A stretch of 37,198 nucleotides of DNA from Candidatus Omnitrophota bacterium. Its GTDB lineage: Bacteria > Omnitrophota > Gorgyraeia > JABMRN01 > RBG-13-46-9. The position numbers and the translations under genes were made by a program. The stretch's first letter is position 1. The number at the start of each line of letters is the position of its first letter. This document shows positions 31,508-37,198 of the stretch, one piece after another. The DNA lies in NCBI GenBank assembly GCA_020346285.1, contig CP070780.1:244388-281585 (forward strand), in the 5' to 3' direction. The notes under the pieces are model-generated. The model ran no database searches, was not told the DNA's origin, and worked only from the letters and a program-made list of their open reading frames with translations.

Positions 31508-34090
31508 ATGCGGAAATACGCTAACTTTAGCTTTGTTCTTATCATTACTTTTTTACTGTTAATCGTACCTGCCTTAGCCAACTCACATGCAAAAATCACA
31601 AAAGAAGTTCTTGAAAACGGCCTGACGGTACTAATAAAAGAAGAGCGCTCTCATCCGTTGGTTACCATCCAGGTAACCGTAGATGCGGGGTTGTCTTCGG
31701 AAGGCGTTTACGGCGGCACCGGGATATCTCATTTTATCGAGCATATGATTTTCAAGGGAACTCCGACAAGGAAGCCGGGCGACATAGAAAAAGAAGTTAA
31801 GTCCTATGGCGGTGAAATTAATGGCTGGACAGGCTTAGATAGCGCCGGTTATTCCATAACGATACCGAAAGAATACGCCCGGGAAGCCCTTCTACTTATG
31901 GAGGATGTTATTTTCCGCCCTGCGTTTGACACCGCCGAACTGGAAAAGGAAAGGCAGGTTATATTAAAAGAGATAAAACTAAACCGGGATGATCCCACAA
32001 GGCGCGTTATGAAAGAGCTCTGGCAGGCCTCTTTCCTGGAGCATCCTTACAAATTGCCCCTGATAGGATATGAGACCCTCTTTAAAGAACTAAAAAGAGA
32101 CGACCTCATAAATTACCATTCGTTACATTATACCCCTAACAATATGATATTGGCTGTTGCCGGAGATATTGATAAAGATAAGATACTTAATAATATAAAA
32201 TCCGGATTCGGGAAATATAAAAGAAAAAGGGCCCTCCCCGCGGCAGTACCCCTTGAACCTCAACAAAATTCTTTACGTGAATCAAAGGGATTTGCCCAAA
32301 TAAACCTGGGATATATCGCCATGGCTTATCACACCGTAGAATTATCCTCTAATGACCTTTATGCCCTGGATGTGCTGGGCATAATACTCGGTGACTGGGA
32401 CGGCTCGCGTCTTAACAAAAGATTGGTTAAAGATAATCAGCTACTTTATACAGTAAGTTCTTTTAACTATACCCCGAAATACCCCGGGCTTTTTATTATC
32501 TACGGGGTAGGCGATTACGAGAAATTGGAAGGCGCTAAGGCGCAAATTTTAAGAGAGATTGCGAAAATAAGGGTTGACGGAATAGAAAAAAGCGAATTAG
32601 ACGCGGCCAAAAACATAGTTATTTCAAGCTATATAAATTCGTTAGAGACGACCGCGGGCATGGTGAAAGCCATATCGCAAAGCGAATTTCTGGCAGGCGA
32701 CCCCGCCTTTTTCGAGAAATATGTCGAGAATGTAAAGAAAATCGATGAGGAAGCCATAACCCGGGTGGCGAAAAAATATTTAGGCGAAAATAATTTGACT
32801 GTTTCCTATTTATGCCCGGCCGGGGATGCGGCTGTCGGAGAGAGACCCGTTCCCGTCGAACCCGCGAAAGGACCGCAGCGAGTGGAGCTATCCAACGGGA
32901 TACGCCTGATTCTAAAAGAAGACCGCAGGATCCCTAAGGTATCTTTGGTATACGCTTTTCTCGGAGGCGTAAGAGCGGAAACAGAAAAAAATAACGGTAT
33001 CTCAAATTTAACAAGCGCCATGCTTCTTAAAGGGACGAAAAAGCGAAAGGAAGGCCAGATTAAGGCCTTCATGGAAAGCCGGGGAGGCCAAATTTCGCAT
33101 TTCAGCGGAAAGAATTCCTTCGGTGTATCTTTGGATTTTTTAAGCGGGAATATATATGACGCGTTAGATATACTCGAAGATGTCATAGAAAATCCGTCCT
33201 TTCCCGAAGAAGAACTGAAAAAAGAAAAAGAAAAACTATATGCCGCCATAAAAGCCGAGGACGACGACGTATATAGCACGGGTTTTCTAAAATTAAAAAA
33301 AGCGCTCTTCGGAAGTTATCCGTATGGTTTAAGGCTTATCGGCCAGGTCGATTCATTAAAGGGGATAAGCAGAAAAGATATCAAAGATTTCTACAAGAAG
33401 TTTTCTGCCCCGAACAATATGGTAATTTCGGTCGTAGGCGACTTTGAACCGCAAAAAATGCGCCGCGAGATAGAAAAACGTTTTTCGGATATAGATAAAA
33501 TACCTTTTAAATTAAAAACAGTAAAGCTTCCCGCCCTTGTCGGCATTAACGAAGTAGAGCATGATATGCCGCGGGAACAGTCGCTTATATTGGTTGGATT
33601 TAGGGGCTCGACCCTTAAAAGCCGGGACAGATTCTATCTCGAGGTCTTAAGTTCCGTGCTCTCCGGAGAGAATGGCCGGCTCTATCAATCGATAAGGAAT
33701 GAATTGGGCCTGTCATACGCGTTAGGAACATTTTCCGCGCCGGGGGTGGATAGCGGTTTCTTCGCATCATACGTTGCGACGGACCAGGCCCACCTGCGCG
33801 AGGCAAGGAACATTTTGCTAAAAGAACTGCGAGAGGCAGGCGCAATCTCCGAAGAAGAAATCAAACTTGCCAAGAAAGCCCTTATCGGCAGGCACAAAAT
33901 AGCCCTGCAATCCTATAAAGCGCTTGCTTACAAAATGGCTCTCGATGAACTTTACGGCATAGGTTATAATGCCTATGAGGATTATGCTCAATCCGTCTCA
34001 GATGTAACAAGGGCTGAGGTCGTTAAGGCCTCGAAAAAATATATAGATTTAGAAAACTTTGCGCTCGTTGCCATCTCAGGCGAAGAATAG
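31508..34090 (+). CDS. M16 (pitrilysin/insulinase) family zinc protease, two-domain fusion, exported
   Basis: An 860-residue protein with a signal peptide (about residues 1-24, ending near ALA). The inverse zincin motif HFIEH occupies residues 75-79 (His75, Glu78, His79), with the third metal ligand expected in the KERQVILKEIKL helix some 76 residues later. A second M16 unit begins at about residue 455 (VELSNGIRLILKED) and lacks HxxEH, so one active and one inactive half are fused, as in pitrilysin-type clams. It probably degrades peptides or processes proteins in the periplasm. It follows the membrane-protein gene by 21 bases, with only a weak Shine-Dalgarno. Confidence 0.92.
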   Translation: MRKYANFSFVLIITFLLLIVPALANSHAKITKEVLENGLTVLIKEERSHPLVTIQVTVDAGLSSEGVYGGTGISHFIEHMIFKGTPTRKPGDIEKEVKSYGGEINGWTGLDSAGYSITIPKEYAREALLLMEDVIFRPAFDTAELEKERQVILKEIKLNRDDPTRRVMKELWQASFLEHPYKLPLIGYETLFKELKRDDLINYHSLHYTPNNMILAVAGDIDKDKILNNIKSGFGKYKRKRALPAAVPLEPQQNSLRESKGFAQINLGYIAMAYHTVELSSNDLYALDVLGIILGDWDGSRLNKRLVKDNQLLYTVSSFNYTPKYPGLFIIYGVGDYEKLEGAKAQILREIAKIRVDGIEKSELDAAKNIVISSYINSLETTAGMVKAISQSEFLAGDPAFFEKYVENVKKIDEEAITRVAKKYLGENNLTVSYLCPAGDAAVGERPVPVEPAKGPQRVELSNGIRLILKEDRRIPKVSLVYAFLGGVRAETEKNNGISNLTSAMLLKGTKKRKEGQIKAFMESRGGQISHFSGKNSFGVSLDFLSGNIYDALDILEDVIENPSFPEEELKKEKEKLYAAIKAEDDDVYSTGFLKLKKALFGSYPYGLRLIGQVDSLKGISRKDIKDFYKKFSAPNNMVISVVGDFEPQKMRREIEKRFSDIDKIPFKLKTVKLPALVGINEVEHDMPREQSLILVGFRGSTLKSRDRFYLEVLSSVLSGENGRLYQSIRNELGLSYALGTFSAPGVDSGFFASYVATDQAHLREARNILLKELREAGAISEEEIKLAKKALIGRHKIALQSYKALAYKMALDELYGIGYNAYEDYAQSVSDVTRAEVVKASKKYIDLENFALVAISGEE

Positions 34091-34119
34091 TTGCCCGGTG
34101 GAATTTTACGTGGTATAAT
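34091..34119 (+). promoter_or_regulatory. Promoter abutting the Memo-family gene
   Basis: -35 TTGCCC (34091-34096), a 17-base spacer and a perfect -10 TATAAT (34114-34119), starting right after the M16 stop. The ATG at 34128 lies 8 bases past the -10 box, so transcription would start at or within two bases of the start codon. This is the second candidate leaderless start in the window. Confidence 0.7.
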
Positions 34120-34127
34120 ATAAGCAA

Positions 34128-34931
34128 ATGATACGCAAACCCGTTGTTGCAGGCCAATTTTATACGGCAGACCAAGCCATGTTAACTAAAGAGGTAGAAG
34201 GGTTTGTTGCTCAAAAAAAAGAGACGCTCGATGCAAAGGGCGTTGTCTCTCCGCATGCCGGCTATATCTATTCCGGGCCCGTAGCGGGGGAGGTGCTTTC
34301 CTCCATAAAACCCAAACCTACCTATATAATTCTCGGCCCGAACCACAGCGGTTACGGAAAGCCCTTCGGGCTGGATTCGGAAAGAACCTGGAAAACGCCC
34401 CTGGGAGAGGTTGAAGTTAACAAAGAATTGGGGCAGGCTATTCTGAAACATTCTCAACATATAGAAAAGGACTCTTTATGCCACGATTACGAGCATTCCA
34501 TAGAGGTCCAGCTTCCTTTTTTGCAATATTTAAATAAAGATTTCGATTTTGTCCCGGTAGTAATTTCTTACGCGGATAGAAAAATTTATGCAGATATCGG
34601 AAAAGGGCTTGCCGCGGCGGTAAAGGATTTAAAAAAAGATATCACGATTATAGCCTCCAGCGATATGACTCATTACGAACCGCATGAGCAAGCGAAAAAA
34701 AAGGATATGATGGCGATAGAAAAAATATTGGCGCTGGATATAGATGGTTTTTTAGACACGATAGAGAAATATAGCATTAGCATGTGCGGCTTTGCCCCGG
34801 CGGCCATTATGATGCAGGCGGCTATTGAGCTGGGTGCTAAAAAGGCTAAGCTTATAAAATACAATACCAGCGGCGATGCATCCGGCGATTACTCCGCGGT
34901 TGTAGGGTATGCAGGTATAGCGGTATATTAA
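34128..34931 (+). CDS. amrB: Memo-family protein (AmmeMemoRadiSam system protein B)
   Basis: A 267-residue protein of the Memo family. The conserved metal/active-site positions are visible in order: VSPHAGYIYSGP, GPNHSGYG, HDYEHSIEVQLPFLQ, SSDMTHYEP and MCGFAPA, giving three histidines and a cysteine as in the human protein. The fold is related to ring-opening dioxygenases. In prokaryotes the gene is often next to amrA (AMMECR1) and a radical SAM gene, but neither is in this window. The biochemical role is unclear. The upstream region offers no ribosome-binding site. Confidence 0.93.
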   Translation: MIRKPVVAGQFYTADQAMLTKEVEGFVAQKKETLDAKGVVSPHAGYIYSGPVAGEVLSSIKPKPTYIILGPNHSGYGKPFGLDSERTWKTPLGEVEVNKELGQAILKHSQHIEKDSLCHDYEHSIEVQLPFLQYLNKDFDFVPVVISYADRKIYADIGKGLAAAVKDLKKDITIIASSDMTHYEPHEQAKKKDMMAIEKILALDIDGFLDTIEKYSISMCGFAPAAIMMQAAIELGAKKAKLIKYNTSGDASGDYSAVVGYAGIAVY

Positions 34932-34957
34932 AAAAGGCAACCTTAGAGGTTAAACTA

Positions 34958-35755
34958 ATGGCTATGTTCAAAAAACGAAAAATTGCATTAGCGCTCGGCG
35001 GCGGCGCCGCCAGGGGCATTGCCAACATCGGCGCTTTAAAAGTATTGGAACGCGAACGTATCCCTATAGACCTGATTATAGGTTCGAGTATCGGCGGCCT
35101 GATAGGGGCGAGCTACGCCCTGGGCGTGCCTACTTACCGGATGGAAGAGGCGGCCCTGAAATTTTCCGTGGATGAATTGACTGATTTTGCCATATCAAAA
35201 AACTCCTTAGTGAAAGGGGAGAAACTCAAAAAGATAATCGAGGAATTTACGGACAAAAAGGGCTTTAAGGACGCTCGTATACCCTTCGCCATAACTACGA
35301 CCGACATCGAAACAGGCGAAGAGCTTGTCTACACGAAGGGGCCTCTGCAAAAAATTATCCAGGCAAGTTGTTCGTGGCCGGGAATCTTCCCGCCCGTCAT
35401 AATAGAGGGAAGAAAACTCGGCGATGGCGGCATACGAAACAGCATACCCGTAAAGATGGCAAAACCCCTCGGCGCCACACACGTCATAGCCGTTGAAATC
35501 GGCTTCTGCGTCAAAAGCGGTAAAATCGATAATTTATTCCAGATGTTTATGCAATCTATCCAGATTCTCGGCGAAGAGCTGGATTCCTATCAGTCAATGC
35601 AGGCGGATGTTATCATCAAACCGAAACTGCACAACTTAGACCAGTTCGCCTTCGATCGCGCCAAAGAGGCGGTGCAAGACGGCGAACAAGCGGCAAAAAA
35701 AGCTATTCCCGAGATAAAAAGAAAGTTAAAATTAAATTTTAATTTATGGAAGTAA
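34958..35755 (+). CDS. Patatin-like phospholipase (RssA/NTE family)
   Basis: A 265-residue serine hydrolase. The oxyanion motif GGGAARG is at residues 14-20, the nucleophile Ser44 is in GSSIG (residues 42-46), and the catalytic Asp156 is in LGDGGIRNSIPV. This Ser-Asp dyad hydrolyses acyl esters of phospholipids. Length and layout match the single-domain RssA-like group, without membrane or cyclic-nucleotide domains. GAGG at 34945-34948 supports the 34958 start; ATG at 34964 is a second choice. It overlaps rmuC by 10 bases; a functional tie is not obvious. Confidence 0.93.
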   Translation: MAMFKKRKIALALGGGAARGIANIGALKVLERERIPIDLIIGSSIGGLIGASYALGVPTYRMEEAALKFSVDELTDFAISKNSLVKGEKLKKIIEEFTDKKGFKDARIPFAITTTDIETGEELVYTKGPLQKIIQASCSWPGIFPPVIIEGRKLGDGGIRNSIPVKMAKPLGATHVIAVEIGFCVKSGKIDNLFQMFMQSIQILGEELDSYQSMQADVIIKPKLHNLDQFAFDRAKEAVQDGEQAAKKAIPEIKRKLKLNFNLWK

Positions 35756-36705
35756 TAATAATTGTATTGCTCATAGCCCTTGCCGGTTTTGTTATTGCCG
35801 CATTATTTAGAATGCCGTCTATCATGTATAAAACTATCGAAAGCGCCCGCAGGGAAGTGGAAATGTCTAAAAATGTAATATCAGACCATGCCATAAAGAC
35901 CCTCGACACCATAAGGAGCATGGGAATCACATTGGAAAAGATGCTGCAGCAACAGAAGGAAGCGCAGGAGCTCGGAAATTCGCTCAAATATCTTCTTCAA
36001 ACCCCGAAGTTAAGGGGTAGCTACGGCGAGGAAGTGCTGGAAGAAATGCTCGACAGGATATTGCCCAAGGGCGTCTGGGAAAAACAGTTTTCCATAGAGG
36101 GGGGAGAAAGGGTTGACGCGGTTGTAAAATATAAGGACGTTGCCATTCCTATCGACGCAAAGTTTCCCAGGGAAATTTATGAAAAATACCTGAATGCCCA
36201 AGGAGACGAAGAGAAAACGCGCAACTGGAAATTATACGAGGACGGCATGAAGGTGCAGATAAACTCCATAAGGAATAAATATATAAAGCCCCACAAGGGC
36301 ACATCGGATTTTGCGCTTATGTTCATTCCCTCGGAATCCATCTACTACGAAACGATCGCGGAAAAAAACCATTTCGGCGAGCCCTGCCAAATTTATGAAT
36401 ACGCGCGCAATAATAAAGTTATGCCGGTAAGCCCCAATACCTTTTATGCATTTTTGCAGATTCTAATACTGGGCATCCGTAATCTCGATATTATAAAAAG
36501 CGCTAAAAAATTCCAGCAAGCGCTGATAAAAATAGAAAGAAATTTTAAGCATTTCTACAAAAACTACGGAGAAATAGGTTCTTGCCTTAATAAGGCCCAG
36601 AACGCCTTTAAGGTAGGGGATACCCATATAAAACGCTTCAAGAATAATATCGAATCCACGCTAAAACTCGACCTGCCGGAAACTTCCCAAATAGAGGAGA
36701 GATAA
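35746..36705 (+). CDS. rmuC: RmuC-family protein (putative recombination-limiting nuclease)
   Basis: A 319-residue protein with an N-terminal membrane anchor (residues about 2-22), a short coiled-coil and then the RmuC domain. LRGSYGEEVLEEMLD starts the domain, and the nuclease-like DAVVKYKDVAIPIDAKFP carries the Asp...Asp-x-Lys pattern of the PD-(D/E)XK fold. FALMFIPSESIYYE and MPVSPNTFYAFLQIL are further family blocks. The family limits inversions at short inverted repeats in E. coli, and homologues have been linked to phage defence. Length is shorter than E. coli RmuC because the coiled-coil is reduced. Confidence 0.92.
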   Translation: MEVIIIVLLIALAGFVIAALFRMPSIMYKTIESARREVEMSKNVISDHAIKTLDTIRSMGITLEKMLQQQKEAQELGNSLKYLLQTPKLRGSYGEEVLEEMLDRILPKGVWEKQFSIEGGERVDAVVKYKDVAIPIDAKFPREIYEKYLNAQGDEEKTRNWKLYEDGMKVQINSIRNKYIKPHKGTSDFALMFIPSESIYYETIAEKNHFGEPCQIYEYARNNKVMPVSPNTFYAFLQILILGIRNLDIIKSAKKFQQALIKIERNFKHFYKNYGEIGSCLNKAQNAFKVGDTHIKRFKNNIESTLKLDLPETSQIEER

Positions 36706-36730
36706 AAAGTGAGTTTCGAGTGACAAAAAT

Positions 36731-36762
36731 TTGACAATATATATATATATGAAAGATATACT
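36731..36762 (+). promoter_or_regulatory. Promoter-like element with (AT)7 spacer
   Basis: Perfect -35 TTGACA (36731-36736) and -10 TATACT (36757-36762) are separated by 20 bases composed of seven AT dinucleotides and GAAAGA. The spacer is longer than the 16-18 optimum, so activity in this exact form should be low. It is the only promoter-like sequence ahead of the NHL-repeat gene at 36925. Confidence 0.45.
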
Positions 36763-36835
36763 TTATATCGAAAATGAACTCTGTAAACCCCAAAAAATTA
36801 GCGTTAGCTATATTTTAAACAAAGGCAAAGTAACG

Positions 36836-36863
36836 AGTAGCGCACCCTTAAGGGTGCGCTACT
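36836..36863. repeat. 28-bp perfect palindrome
   Basis: The arm AGTAGCGCACCCTT (36836-36849) is followed at once by its exact reverse complement (36850-36863), centred on TTAA. No T-run follows. It lies in the untranslated stretch between rmuC and the NHL-repeat gene and is far more GC-rich than its surroundings, so a dispersed palindromic element or a cruciform-forming site is likely. Confidence 0.85.
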
Positions 36864-36924
36864 ACTCTGTCTATGATAAACATGATAAAGAAGACAGGAC
36901 TAGTATAGGGAGTTTTAAATTGGA

Positions 36925-37198
36925 ATGAAACGAATAATACTACTTACTATATCGATTCTATTTTGTTTTACACAAATTACCTACGCAGAACTTCACACCA
37001 ACATGTCTGCGGATGTGGTGGTAGGGCAAGCTGATTTTACATCTAATTCAATCAATCAGACAGGAAGCACAACTGTAGCAGGAGCGAATACACTTTATGC
37101 TTCACAAAGTGCCTTCTCAGACGGTAAACGTTTATTTATTGCTGATCAGTACAACAACCGCGTCCTCATCTATAACTCTATCCCTACCTCTAACAACG
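36925..37198 (+). CDS. Exported NHL-repeat-type protein, N-terminal part (truncated by window edge)
   Basis: The first 91 residues are visible. A signal peptide (MKRIILLTISILFCFTQ, cut after YA at about residue 21) is followed by ADVVVGQADFTSNSINQ and DGKRLFIADQYNNRVLIYNSIP, a repeat unit of the NHL beta-propeller type. Full proteins of this kind usually carry many such blocks and are secreted or surface-bound; their ligand is not predictable. GGGAG at 36908-36912 is a rather distant ribosome-binding site. The start forms an ATGA overlap with a doubtful 59-codon reading frame upstream. Confidence 0.82.
   Translation, partial: MKRIILLTISILFCFTQITYAELHTNMSADVVVGQADFTSNSINQTGSTTVAGANTLYASQSAFSDGKRLFIADQYNNRVLIYNSIPTSNN

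Noticed and set aside
36731-36928. Reading frame of 65 codons (59 from the ATG at 36749) before the NHL-repeat gene, ending in an ATGA overlap
   Set aside because: Its first codon is the -35 box, its ATG lies in the AT repeat before the -10 box, and its middle is the 28-bp palindrome. No recognisable protein features; the ATGA overlap is probably chance.
1-37198. CRISPR arrays, insertion sequences, prophage genes, tRNA or rRNA genes
   Set aside because: No spaced direct-repeat array, transposase or integrase motif, or recognisable tRNA/rRNA segment was found by reading both strands. A short tRNA could still be missed by eye.

Overview
The window reads as a continuous piece of an AT-moderate, diderm bacterial genome. 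Every gene I can support lies on the + strand. Outer-membrane parts (a BtuB-type receptor with its own TonB/ExbB/ExbD, a TolC-family protein, a stand-alone LpxB N-terminal-type domain) indicate a Gram-negative envelope. The gene mix and the last gene, a secreted NHL-repeat protein, would fit an uncultured lineage such as Omnitrophota. That assignment is an impression from gene style and was not tested.

Region 1 (1-9921) is a tightly packed, largely overlapping run. It opens with a 5'-truncated aminotransferase, then split aconitase-superfamily subunits (LeuC/LeuD family), an isocitrate dehydrogenase-like enzyme, malate dehydrogenase and an AlaC/DapL-like aminotransferase: a compact 2-oxoglutarate/oxaloacetate/amino-acid module. 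It continues with a lipid cassette (GT28 diacylglycerol glycosyltransferase-like, LpxL/PatA-like acyltransferase, DPM1-like GT2), Pcm, a small membrane exporter-like protein and the corrinoid adenosyltransferase CobO.

Region 2 (9922-23072) is the centrepiece. A consensus-like promoter drives a cobalamin riboswitch ending in an 18-bp terminator hairpin, followed by what looks like one 12.7-kb B12 salvage operon: cobC, cobU, cobT, cobS, cbiB, cobD, two PP-loop ATPases (asparagine-synthetase-like and DUF71/Dph6-like), btuF, btuC, btuD, btuB, exbB, exbD, tonB. Uptake, energisation, nucleotide-loop assembly and two unassigned ATP-dependent amide-forming candidates thus share one switch. No corrin-ring synthesis genes are present in the window, so a salvage lifestyle for B12 is inferred.

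Region 3 (23073-28203) is a MarR-controlled efflux operon (marR-tolC-like-RND) with a clear promoter and a perfect inverted-repeat operator, but no periplasmic adaptor gene. Region 4 (28204-34090) starts from a promoter placed so close to the start codon that the mRNA may be leaderless. It encodes an ArnT/FlmK-like GT39, an ArnC/FlmF-like GT2, a stand-alone LAB_N protein and an unassigned membrane protein, probably a lipid A decoration set, followed by a two-domain M16 protease. Region 5 (34091-36705) has a second possibly leaderless start before a Memo-family protein, then a patatin-like lipase and RmuC. The window ends with an (AT)7-containing promoter-like element, a 28-bp perfect palindrome and the start of an exported NHL-repeat protein.

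The most promising unexplained biology is the pair of PP-loop ATPases inside the riboswitch-controlled B12 operon. Secondary leads are the adaptor-less RND operon, the SLDE...HE membrane protein in the lipid A cluster, the possible (AT)n phase-variable promoter, and the leaderless starts.
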